From Ruminococcus sp. (GTDB lineage: Bacteria; Bacillota; Clostridia; Oscillospirales; Ruminococcaceae): DNA of 64,000 nt. Under the pieces are notes generated by a model. That model worked only from the letters and a program-made list of their open reading frames with translations, was not told where the DNA came from and made no database searches. Position 1 is the stretch's first letter. The number at the start of each line of letters is the position of its first letter. Location of the stretch: positions 1-64,000 of the forward strand of contig JAFXSC010000010.1 of NCBI GenBank assembly GCA_017525915.1, given 5' to 3'. The translations under genes were made by a program, and so were the position numbers. Of the stretch, positions 5,115 to 13,800 are shown piece after piece.

Positions 5115-5315
5115 TTATTCGTTGACCTGTGAGCGGTCGATGTTCTGGAGCTTGCTCTTAGCCCTGCTGAGGCTGCCTATCTTGTCGCTTATGACGCTTG
5201 CGAGCTTCTGCTCGGTGTATATCCCTGTGAACTTCGACCGGAGCTCGTTCTCTATGTCGCTGAGCTCGTTGATAATACTGGAAAGCTCGTTGATAACAGC
5301 GGTAACTTCGTCCAT
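5115..5315 (-). CDS. small coiled-coil protein of the T7SS locus
   Basis: 66 residues from ATG at 5315 with GGAGGG six bases upstream. The start lies just beyond the stop of the hydrolase gene (5318), so the two genes nearly touch. The N-terminal half, MDEVTAVINELSSIINELSD, has a strong heptad-like pattern of Leu/Ile and acidic residues. No cysteine, signal peptide or membrane segment. I do not recognise the family. By size and place it could be a partner of the hydrolase or of the WXG100 proteins, as LXG-type effectors often travel with two small helical proteins (established for LXG systems, inferred here). Confidence 0.6.
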   Translation of the reverse strand: MDEVTAVINELSSIINELSDIENELRSKFTGIYTEQKLASVISDKIGSLSRAKSKLQNIDRSQVNE

Positions 5316-5317
5316 AC

Positions 5318-6787
5318 TTATCCCTCCATCATACTGAGTATCTGTCTTTCTGCGTCCTCGAACCTCTGTGCAGTATCGTTGAGGCAGTTGGCGCAGCCGT
5401 TTATCTTGTCCGACCAGCATATCTTCAGATCGGACGACATGAGGTTCCAGAGGTCAGTCCACTTGACCTTCCAGTAGAGCCCGTCTATGCGTTCGTCGAG
5501 CGCACCGAGCCTGCCGTTCACAGCCCAGAGCCTTCCTGCAAGACTGCGGAGGTCATCGGTGTGGAACCGGAGCACGTTCTGTACCGCAAGATAATCCTGG
5601 GCGGCACGGTAATCGGCATCGAACGTCCGCTTGCACCATTCTGCGAAATCACGGGCTGCCTGTACCACAGCGGCACAGAATTCGCTTATCTTTTCCGCTG
5701 CCCATTCAATAGTGCTGCTTATAGCCTCGCACACATAATTGATGAGGTTGTTGTATATCCACTCGCGGAACTCACCGTAGAATTCGATCAGGACAACGGC
5801 TGCCGCAACGGCGACTACTCCCGGATGGGTATAGGCGAACAGAACGAGTATTGGTATGGATATCTCCGGGTGTGAGAAGCCTGCCATCATGCCTGTTGCG
5901 ATGATATCCCTCAGCGTGTCGCCTATCGGTGCGGGAAGGTCGTCCACGAGGTTGGAGAACTTCTCGGTGATAGCCGCAATGAAGTCCTGATGTCCCTCCT
6001 TGACGTTGCCGTTCTCATCGAAGTCTATGTAGTCGGTGGAATGTCTCACGAATCCGCCTATGACCGGTATCATTACGGCATTTATCGTGACCTGTATGAA
6101 TTTTGAATGCTCACCGGGAAGCTCTTTCAGCATCGAGCCGACGAAGCTCCATTTGTAGTGGTCGACCTTGCCGGCGTTCTTGTCGATGAGCTCTCTGTAA
6201 TGGTCGATAAACTCCTGCGAGAAGCCGGGACCGTCAAAGCTCACGCAGCGCTCGAAGTTCTTTCCGACACCGCATTCGTCTGCGATGATAGTTGAGTATT
6301 CCGCAAGATTTCCGCCGAGGGAATGTCCCGTGAGATTGACCTTGTCATAGCTGTTGAGCAGCGCGGCATTGTCCTTCAGGAACTGCTGCGCGTCACGGTA
6401 CTGGTTCGTTTCGGTGGAATTGAGAAGCCCGAGGTCAGCTTCTATCCAGTCGTGCTGGATATTCTTCAGCGATGTCTCGTCGGTACCCATAGCCTCGCTG
6501 CCGCGGAAGGCGGTTATGGCATTGCCGTCGCCTGTATCGATTATGCAGGCTGCAAAGCCGGTAGCATCGTTGTTGTCGCCGACTGCCGTTATCGACCACT
6601 TGTCCCAGAGCGATTCGGGTATGCCCTTCTGTTCAAGCTCTGTTCTGATGGTGTCGCTGCGGTCAGCAAGTTCCCTGAGGGATACACTGGTCTGCCCCTC
6701 GCTGGTGAACGATGTATAGGTATCGGTGACGTTTATATACGCTATCTGCGTTGCGAGCTGGAGCTCCTTGTCTGTATATGTTGCCAA
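5318..6787 (-). CDS. Mbeg1/DUF2974-like alpha/beta hydrolase with shared C-terminal domain (putative T7SS effector)
   Basis: 489 residues. The N-terminal half is an alpha/beta hydrolase: a strand-rich start, then AFRGSE near residue 95 and the nucleophile elbow TGHSLGGNLAEY near residue 155, followed by CVSFDGPGFS. This is the Mbeg1-like (DUF2974) pattern seen in lipase-like proteins. Around residues 280-330 there are hydrophobic stretches (IPILVLFAYTHPGVVAVAAA). The last 95 residues, beginning DADYRAAQDYL, are almost identical to the end of the 555-residue hydrolase at 7499-9166. There is no signal peptide. The location between WXG100 genes suggests an ESX/T7 substrate whose recognition module is at the C-terminus. 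Substrate (lipid or ester) is unknown. Confidence 0.7.
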   Translation of the reverse strand: MATYTDKELQLATQIAYINVTDTYTSFTSEGQTSVSLRELADRSDTIRTELEQKGIPESLWDKWSITAVGDNNDATGFAACIIDTGDGNAITAFRGSEAMGTDETSLKNIQHDWIEADLGLLNSTETNQYRDAQQFLKDNAALLNSYDKVNLTGHSLGGNLAEYSTIIADECGVGKNFERCVSFDGPGFSQEFIDHYRELIDKNAGKVDHYKWSFVGSMLKELPGEHSKFIQVTINAVMIPVIGGFVRHSTDYIDFDENGNVKEGHQDFIAAITEKFSNLVDDLPAPIGDTLRDIIATGMMAGFSHPEISIPILVLFAYTHPGVVAVAAAVVLIEFYGEFREWIYNNLINYVCEAISSTIEWAAEKISEFCAAVVQAARDFAEWCKRTFDADYRAAQDYLAVQNVLRFHTDDLRSLAGRLWAVNGRLGALDERIDGLYWKVKWTDLWNLMSSDLKICWSDKINGCANCLNDTAQRFEDAERQILSMMEG

Positions 6788-6793
6788 GCTGCA

Positions 6794-7480
6794 TCACTCC
6801 TTTATCGCGGCACCGGTATCGCCTGCCGTAAATGCTGCTTCTCCGCCGTGTACGCTGATACCGAGCACGAATGCCGGAGAGAAGCCTCTGAGCCTCATAT
6901 CCGATATCCTCGGCAGCTCCGCAAAGAGCTTGCTGCATTCCTCATAGCCGGCATCGGGAAGCAGGAACAAGGCTGCCTTAATGTCTTTTCCGGCGTATTT
7001 CCGGCTTGTTTCCGTCAGCACCGAGAGTACCGCATCGGCTTCGGTCCGTGTAAGGCTTTCCGCTTTCACGGCGATACGCGTGAGCAGGAACTTCGTCTGT
7101 GAGGCTTCCACGAACTCTGCCGGGTCTGTCACAGAGGCGTTCCCTTCGCACTCAGCTTCAAACAGAACTGTCATGGACGAGGCGGTAATGCCGTTCCCGG
7201 CAAGTCCTTCCGCGATCTCGCTGTCAATGGCAGAAGCTGCCCTTCTTGCCGGAAGATCGTCCGTTATCGTTCTTTCGAGCGGTCTGTACACAACTGTGAA
7301 GCCCGGCGAAGAATTGTCCGCGGTACGGCAGAAGAGCGTAGTGGTCTCGGTATTGAACCTGTCACCTATATGAGTTGTCGTGAAGTCTGTGCCGTATTTC
7401 TCCGAGAGGAGCTTTTCAACGGTAGCCACAGGCCCCTGAACATATTCCTTCATTCCCGTAAGGGTGTTGAATAAAAGCAT
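6794..7480 (-). CDS. unknown T7SS-locus protein, paralogue of the gene at 9171-9785
   Basis: 228 residues, with GGGGGG about ten bases before the start. The segment KYGTDFTTTHIGDRFNTETT resembles KYGREFTFTSPFDKFQPTTY of the protein at 9171-9785, and both sit directly upstream of an alpha/beta hydrolase gene, so this is one half of a duplicated two-gene module. No membrane segment or signal peptide. The gene ends seven bases before the hydrolase start. The tight pairing suggests an immunity protein, chaperone or adaptor for the hydrolase; nothing in the sequence decides which. Confidence 0.6.
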   Translation of the reverse strand: MLLFNTLTGMKEYVQGPVATVEKLLSEKYGTDFTTTHIGDRFNTETTTLFCRTADNSSPGFTVVYRPLERTITDDLPARRAASAIDSEIAEGLAGNGITASSMTVLFEAECEGNASVTDPAEFVEASQTKFLLTRIAVKAESLTRTEADAVLSVLTETSRKYAGKDIKAALFLLPDAGYEECSKLFAELPRISDMRLRGFSPAFVLGISVHGGEAAFTAGDTGAAIKE

Positions 7481-7498
7481 AATATCCCCCCAAGAGCC

Positions 7499-9166
7499 TC
7501 AGCCCATCATTCCAAGGAGCTGCTGCTCGGCATTGTCAAATCGGTCTGCTGTATCGTTAAGGCAGTTCGCGCAGGCGTTGAGCTTCGTTGACCAGCATAT
7601 CTTCAGGTCGGAGGACATGAGGTTCCAGAGGTCGGTCCACTTGACCTTCCAGTAAAGTCCGTCGATGCGGCTGTCAAGGTCGCCGAGCCTGCCGTTCACA
7701 GCCCAGAGCCTTCCTGCAAGACTGCGGAGGTCATCAGTGTGGAAGCGGAGAGTGTTCTCGTTCTTGATATAGTTCTGCGCGGCGCGGTAGTTCGGGTCGA
7801 TGAGCTTCTTTATGTTGTTCTTTATCGACTCCGCAACGTTTGCGATGAATTCGAGCACCTTGTAGAGCTTCTCGCCGAATTCCGCGAGCTTTGAAACGAA
7901 CGAGACGAATTCGTAGATCACAAATCCCAGACCTTCAAGACCGTACTGTATGAAGCCTGCCGCGACGTTGCATATGATATCGACGAAAATATTGGAATCC
8001 TCGCGGTTGTCTATCTGGAAGACGTACTTCCTCAGCAGGTCGGTGATGGTGCTGTGTATGAACTTCTGACCGTTCCATGTGAACAGTATCTCCTTGAAAA
8101 GCGCAGGGGAACGCTTGATAAGTCCGATGTATTCCTCAAGCGATGCGCCCTCGCCGTGAAGACCGTGCCCCTGACCTATTGTGTCTTCGAGTATGGTCAT
8201 TATGGAGCGGCAGACGTCCTCGCGCTCCTCGGGCGGGAGCTTCATGATGTTCTCGCTCAGCGACTTCGCAAGGACTGCAAGGTCACGCTGATACTTCGTG
8301 GTCTCGTTGAAGCCGTCGCCGCCGTAGTCGTAGAGATTGCCCTCCACGCGGATATTCTTCCAGTCAATATTGTCGCCCTCCGGCGTCCTTACAAGACCGT
8401 GGGAATTGGCTGCATCGTAGGTGTCACAGGTGGTTTTTATGTATATCGTGTTCTCGTCGGGGACTACCTTGATGCCGAGAACGTTGACGAAATCATTGTC
8501 GCCGCAGATGGAGTACATCTTTCCGCGCTGTTTCTCGTAGAAATCCTCGCCGTAGAGCTGCTTGAAATAGGCTATCGCTTCCGGCGAGAAGCCCTGTCCG
8601 TCGAATGAATCGCACTTGTCAACGAGGTAGGCATACTTTGAAGCGAGGGTAACGAACTGTGCCTCGTTTCCGCCCTTTGAATGTCCTGTGACGATAACGT
8701 TCGCGCTCTCATCTACATTGAGGCTGCTCATTACCGAATCGAAATACTCGGCAGCGTCCTGCTGATAGGGCGAATACTTCTTGTCGAAGGCATCGCCGTT
8801 GTCGTACCAGCGTCCCTCGCCTGTGCCGCGGTAGGCAACGTATACATCAGTTACGTTATCGCCGTCCTTGCGGTAGAATGCCGCGCCCTTAGCGCCGTCA
8901 CTTGCGGAATATCCGGACTGATCGCTGCACGAGTGCATGATGAGGCTTCCGAACTCATCACCCTTCGGCGAATCGAGATACTGCTTTGCCGCAACAACTG
9001 CCGCACGGCAGCCATTGTCCTTGAGACCGTCCATTCCATTATAGTAAAGATCATTGACTATGTCTTTAACAGACTGATCCTTGTATTTGTCAGCACCGAG
9101 GGCATCGCTGTACATCAGGGTATCGAGTGCCAGAGATATATCCATATCGCTTGTCAGTCCTGCCAT
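7499..9166 (-). CDS. alpha/beta hydrolase with shared C-terminal domain (putative T7SS effector)
   Basis: 555 residues. The N-terminal part carries AYRGTGEGRWYDN near residue 115, the nucleophile elbow TGHSKGGNEAQF near residue 160 and CDSFDGQGFSPE, so it belongs to the same Mbeg1/DUF2974-like group as the protein at 5318-6787. A hydrophobic helical stretch around residues 415-450 (GFIQYGLEGLGFVIYEFVSF) precedes the C-terminal 95 residues, which match the other hydrolase almost residue for residue (LRFHTDDLRSLAGRLWAVNG, then WKVKWTDLWNLMSSDLKICW). The catalytic halves are far more diverged than these tails. This points to a conserved delivery domain joined to variable enzyme domains. The start has GGAGGTGAGG upstream. 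Confidence 0.7.
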   Translation of the reverse strand: MAGLTSDMDISLALDTLMYSDALGADKYKDQSVKDIVNDLYYNGMDGLKDNGCRAAVVAAKQYLDSPKGDEFGSLIMHSCSDQSGYSASDGAKGAAFYRKDGDNVTDVYVAYRGTGEGRWYDNGDAFDKKYSPYQQDAAEYFDSVMSSLNVDESANVIVTGHSKGGNEAQFVTLASKYAYLVDKCDSFDGQGFSPEAIAYFKQLYGEDFYEKQRGKMYSICGDNDFVNVLGIKVVPDENTIYIKTTCDTYDAANSHGLVRTPEGDNIDWKNIRVEGNLYDYGGDGFNETTKYQRDLAVLAKSLSENIMKLPPEEREDVCRSIMTILEDTIGQGHGLHGEGASLEEYIGLIKRSPALFKEILFTWNGQKFIHSTITDLLRKYVFQIDNREDSNIFVDIICNVAAGFIQYGLEGLGFVIYEFVSFVSKLAEFGEKLYKVLEFIANVAESIKNNIKKLIDPNYRAAQNYIKNENTLRFHTDDLRSLAGRLWAVNGRLGDLDSRIDGLYWKVKWTDLWNLMSSDLKICWSTKLNACANCLNDTADRFDNAEQQLLGMMG

Positions 9167-9170
9167 GACC

Positions 9171-9785
9171 TCACCTCCAAGATTCCGAGCTTATGCCGCT
9201 GCCGTCGGTGCTTATGAAGCCGCACGATCTGTACCAGTGCAGAGTTTTCGGGATATTTCCCTGCGTAGTTATACTGTCATAGACACCGCTGTCCGGTGTG
9301 TAGTATACCGTGAACGAGCAGACAGTGCCCTTTCCGCAGAGCGCAGCTGCGAGAGATCTTGCCTTTTCTTCCTTCTCATTCACCGGTGCTCCGGGAGGGA
9401 GGATAACGAAAAAGTGTATCAGTGAATTTTCAAGGGAGATGTATTCCCCGAATGTCTTCGGCTCACCGGAAATGGTGCGGCGCGGCGTCCTGCTGTACAG
9501 TACCCTGCACTCGCCGTAGACCTCGCCGGAAAGCTCCGTAACGAGCCTGCAGACGTCCTTCTCGTATATCACTGCCGGGAAATTGTCGCGGAAACGTATC
9601 GACTCACCCGTAAACTCCTCGACAACATAGATGTTCTCGCCGGGATAGTCCGGCGAAGCGACGAGCACCTCGCAGGAGTACGTTGTCGGCTGGAATTTGT
9701 CAAAAGGTGAAGTGAAGGTGAATTCCCTTCCGTACTTCTTTTTCATATATTCAACACAGTCGTCTGCGGAGAATTTCCTGTTCAT
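9171..9785 (-). CDS. unknown T7SS-locus protein, paralogue of the gene at 6794-7480
   Basis: 204 residues from ATG at 9785; GGAGGTG lies about 11-13 bases upstream. An in-frame start 75 bases further up would run over the ribosome site and a hairpin region. The N-terminal part MNRKFSADDCVEYMKKKYGR and following strand-rich segment align with the gene at 6794-7480. No recognised motif. It ends four bases before the hydrolase at 7499-9166, so coupling is likely. See that paralogue for possible roles. Confidence 0.6.
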   Translation of the reverse strand: MNRKFSADDCVEYMKKKYGREFTFTSPFDKFQPTTYSCEVLVASPDYPGENIYVVEEFTGESIRFRDNFPAVIYEKDVCRLVTELSGEVYGECRVLYSRTPRRTISGEPKTFGEYISLENSLIHFFVILPPGAPVNEKEEKARSLAAALCGKGTVCSFTVYYTPDSGVYDSITTQGNIPKTLHWYRSCGFISTDGSGISSESWR

Positions 9786-9884
9786 GATACTTTTCACACC
9801 TCCGTTGGAAATATTGTAAGTTCTTGGTGCATGGCACGCGATAAGGTCAGTGCCATCCACTAAAAACTAACGCTCCCCGGAGCT

Positions 9885-9908
9885 CCGCACGGGGCTCAGC
9901 CCGTGCGG
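9885..9908 (-). other. stable hairpin without T run inside the T7SS operon
   Basis: CCGCACGGG (9885-9893) pairs with CCCGTGCGG (9900-9908), nine perfect pairs, 23 bases after the WXG100 gene that ends at 9932. No T run follows on either strand, so it may be an RNA stability or processing element separating highly expressed esx genes from the effector genes. Confidence 0.5.
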
Positions 9909-9931
9909 TATTCCGTAGGAAAGGGACGGCT

Positions 9932-10234
9932 TTATTTGAAAGCCTCGCTGAGGTTGGTGTTGCGGGTCTCAACGTCAAAATATCCCTGAGATACGTTGTT
10001 TCTGAGGAACTTTACATAGTTGTCGATAACATCGTAATAGTTCTGGAAAAACTTTGTTGCAAACTCGTTGTAGGCTGACTTTGTAGCCTCGTAAGCCTCG
10101 CCGCTCCATGAATTTCCGAGACTTGTGATAAGGTCACGGCTTGTATTGAGCTCGTCTGTGAGCTTCTTGTTCAGGCTCTCTATTGCTGATGCGATCTCGC
10201 TGACCTGATCGGTATTGATCTGAATTCTTGCCAC
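9932..10234 (-). CDS. WXG100 family protein (EsxA-like)
   Basis: 100 residues starting with GTG at 10234 after GGAGGGATCACT. The WXG turn is GNSWSGEAYE near residues 39-48. The two flanking helices are amphipathic, and the C-terminus GYFDVETRNTNLSEAFK is shared with the paralogue at 4809-5102. It follows the other WXG100 gene by 12 bases, which is the usual tandem arrangement for partners that form heterodimers. Likely exported by the EssC-type system encoded upstream. Confidence 0.88.
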   Translation of the reverse strand: MARIQINTDQVSEIASAIESLNKKLTDELNTSRDLITSLGNSWSGEAYEATKSAYNEFATKFFQNYYDVIDNYVKFLRNNVSQGYFDVETRNTNLSEAFK

Positions 10235-10246
10235 AGTGATCCCTCC

Positions 10247-10549
10247 TTAGTTAGCAAGCTTCTTAACCTGTGATGAATTGTCGTCACAGTGAGTCTTGTA
10301 GTTGTTGCTCTGCATAGCAAGTGTCTCGCTTGCTGTCTGAAGCTTCTGTGCCATATTCTTCAGGTCGTCGCAGAAGCCTGTGATCTGGTTGACGAATGCG
10401 AGGTTATCTTCTGCGTCCCAGGCCGAGCCCATTGTCTGAGCCTTTTCCATGAGCTGCGTCGAGATGTCGCGGTAGTTTGTTGAAACGTCCGCGAGCTTCT
10501 TTGATGTGTCGGACAGAACCTGCGGATCAACCGTAAAAGTCTTTCCCAT
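10247..10549 (-). CDS. WXG100-like protein, WxA variant (EsxB-like)
   Basis: 100 residues with GGAGG ten bases upstream. The turn is GSAWDAEDNLAF near residues 41-52; Ala replaces the Gly of WXG. The helices carry the Leu/Met/Ala register expected of the family. It is a paralogue of the protein at 4478-4795. It sits between esaB and the WXG100 gene at 9932-10234, the usual place for the core ESX substrates, so these two are probably the primary secreted pair. Confidence 0.8.
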   Translation of the reverse strand: MGKTFTVDPQVLSDTSKKLADVSTNYRDISTQLMEKAQTMGSAWDAEDNLAFVNQITGFCDDLKNMAQKLQTASETLAMQSNNYKTHCDDNSSQVKKLAN

Positions 10550-10573
10550 AATTTTTTCCTCCTGTTAATTAAG

Positions 10574-10828
10574 TTATATCAATATGAGCTGCGTCCCGTT
10601 CCGGATCCCTTGGTCAAATGCAGTCATATCAACATCGTAGATGTCGCCGCTTTCGGCGTTAAGAAGGACAGCCTGTCTTCCTGCCTTGTAGCTGCCCTCC
10701 GAGAGGTCGGCTGCGAGCGCTGCTGCGAGAGGGGTTATCTCCCCGATGCGGCTCATTGCCGGTATCCTCATGTCGAATTTCTTTCCCGCTGCCGGGAGAC
10801 TTATCTCGACAAGGTATTTAATCGCCAT
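10574..10828 (-). CDS. esaB: EsaB/YukD-like ubiquitin-fold protein
   Basis: 84 residues from ATG at 10828, which lies eleven bases inside the end of the EssC gene; a GTG nine bases up is also in frame. The sequence has the ubiquitin-like layout of YukD: a first strand KYLVEISLPAAGKKFDMRIP, a helix ITPLAAALAADL, and an end NGTQLILI typical of the family (usual length about 80). EsaB/YukD are small cytosolic parts of type VIIb systems that influence substrate production. Direct overlap with essC supports a common operon. Confidence 0.8.
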   Translation of the reverse strand: MAIKYLVEISLPAAGKKFDMRIPAMSRIGEITPLAAALAADLSEGSYKAGRQAVLLNAESGDIYDVDMTAFDQGIRNGTQLILI

Positions 10829-13800
10829 CGTTCTCACCGCCTTCCGAGATAAGCTTGCAGAGCGCCGGCTCGCCCTTTTCTATGACGTAGCCGAGGGGCG
10901 CCGAGATCGCCTGTCTCATTGCCGGAGTGGTCGAATTCGGCTTTATCGCGTACTGCTCTGTAACGCCGTTTCCGCACCATATGCCGTCCGTACCGCTTAT
11001 CTGCTTCTTGTACCACGGATTGAAGGAGTAGCCGGAGAGGTCCTTTGCGTTATCGGCAACGAGCATATTGAACCTGAATGCAGGGTCGTTCTTTTCGAGC
11101 ACGAGACTGAGACGCTCCGGACGGTCGTCCGAAAGGCAGTCCGTAAGCCCCTTCATGGACACGAATATGCACATTGCGGGTGGGAATTCAGGTGCGCTCT
11201 TTCCGGCTTCAATGGCTTCCTTGTAGGTGTTGTTGCGCTTGACTATCTCATCGAACAGCCAGAGTATGCCCTCGCTGCACTGGGGAACATTCCCGAAGAA
11301 CCGTACCCTGTCGCTGATCGCGGGAGCTTCGCCGCCGTATAGTCTGCCCTCCGGGTCGAATACCGTGATGTCAAGTCCGGGGACTCTGCAAAGCAGGCTC
11401 AGGAACTCTCCGAGGAAGGCGATGTGGTCACCGCCGGCTGATGTCAGAAGATTTACACAGCGCTGCGAGAAATCGAATTTCTGTATACGCAGGGTAGCCT
11501 TGTTCACGCCGACCGGGAGTTCGAGCGGACGCTTCTCGTTCACTGCCGGGAGCAGGAATTCTGTGTCCACAACATCCGGAAGAACGGGTATCTTCTCGGC
11601 GCATACGCCGCTCCATTCGTCACGGAGCTTGTCGCATTTCTCCTGTATCGCCGAGAATTCCGAACTGCTGCGCGAGATGTGCGCGGACTGGAATTCAAGG
11701 AGCTTGTCCCTCTTGACGAGACCTCTGCCCTTGAGCTTGGCAGGGAACAGACCGTCCGTCTTTCCGAGGAGCGTGGAGTAATCGCTGTCGTCGTTCTGCT
11801 GGAGCACGACGTGCTGCTTGAAGTTCTGGGCTATCCTGTAACGGATGCCGTTTGCGGCAATGGTGGTGAGCAGGAAATATATCCCGTATTTCAGACCCTC
11901 TCGCGAGAGGTATATTATATCGTCCTCGTTGTCGCCGTAGAGCTCCGCGAAGGCGGTATAGTTGTGTATCACTATCACGATAGCAGGCATATCGCTGTTA
12001 GCCGCGCTGTAACCGCCGAAGTCGGTGCCGAGCATCGAGAGCTTTTTCTTGCGCTTCTTTATCTGCTGATAGAGCGATTTGAACAGTCTTGCTATCTTCT
12101 CACTGTCGTTGGACAGCATGACCTCGCCGACCTGCGGAGCGCGTGAGAATGCGCCGAGCGTTTCGTCTGCGAAATCAAGCATATACAGGTTCACTTCCTC
12201 TGCGGTATGACCGGTGATGAGGGAGTAGATTATCGTGTTGAGAAGGAGGGATTTTCCGCTTCCTGCCGCGCCGTAGATAATGGCGTTGCCCTCCGCTGTG
12301 ATGGGGAGAGTGAGGAGTCCCTGCTTCTGGTTTGCCGGATCGTCGTATTCGCCGATGACCGGTTCGAGCCTGCCGCGCTTGGTGCTTTCGGCATAGGCGG
12401 ACGGGTATTTCTTCATCAGCTCGGAAATATATATGCGCTCCGGGATAGGTTCGAGCCAGAGCTGTCTTGCAGCCGTGCCCTCAGCCTTTGCGATATCGCA
12501 GAGATAATCGGTAATGGTATCGAGCTGCTTCTTGGGCTTGTCCAATGTCATACGCGGCGGACGCGGCTTTACTGCGCGGAGGATATGGCCGTTGAGGTCT
12601 ATCGCCTCGACGCCGTTGTCTTTCTCGACAATGACTCTGTCGGAGGGGATATACTCCGCACCTGCCCATGAGGACTGTCCCAGCTCGAAAAGCTCATTGT
12701 AGCCGACCTGAAGGTAAAATCTTCCGGTATCGGAGAGCTCTGCGGCATCGGGACGCTTCAGCATATCCATACTGTCCTGACGCTCCTGAACTTTGAGACA
12801 CACCCTGAAACGGCTGTTGCTCCATATCTGGTCATCGACAACGCCAGAAGGCTTCTGGGTCGCAAGGATAAGGTGTACGCCGAGGCTTCGTCCGATACGC
12901 GCAGCACTTATCAGCTCGGTCATGAAATCGGGCTGCTGCGTTTTAAGCTCCGCGAACTCGTCCGCTATGATGAAAAGGTGCGAAAGCGGCTCTGATACGA
13001 GCTTCTGGCGGTAGAGCTTCTGGTACTGGTAGATGTTCATATTGCTCTCGCCGACCATTTTGCTTGCGGACGAGAGAAGTGCCTGGCGGCGTTTGAGCTC
13101 GCTGTTTATGGATACGAGCGAACGCTTTATCGCCGAACCGTCGAGGTTCGTGATGATGCCGGCGGTATGCGGCAGATTTTCAAAGGATTTCGCCATGCCG
13201 CCGCCCTTGTAGTCTATCATTATGAAGGATACCTCCTCCGGGTGGAAATTCACCGCGAGGGAGAGTATGTATGTGATTATGAATTCGCTCTTTCCGGAAC
13301 CGGTCATACCTGCAACAAGTCCGTGCGGCCCGTGATATTTCTCGTGCAGGTCGAGCACGAAAAGGTCGCCGTAGGGATTTACTCCCACCGGCACCGCAAG
13401 GCTCTTGGTCGGGTCGTTCTCCTTCCAGCGGATAGCGGCGTTGAGGTGTTCGACCTTGCCGACATTGAGCATCTGGAGGAAGGTTATCATCTTCGGCAGC
13501 TTCGTTGACTGGTCGCTGTCGTCGAGCTGTATGTTCGCAAGCTGGCGGCTGAGTTCAAGAGCCGGCATATTGAGCTGTATATCGGGACGGAACGGCAGTA
13601 CGCTGCCGGTAACGTCGTTCTTGTCGTAAAGTCTTCCGCTGAGCTCGTCGAGCTCGATGACCTTAGCGCACTCCTTCGGGAGCATACGCAGCTCGGAGAA
13701 TACCGAGATAACGCTGATATGCACCTTTTTCCTGGAAGCGAGTACGTTTTTCAGCACCTCTGTACGGTTGAACTGCTTCTTGCTGAGCGCGAATACTATG

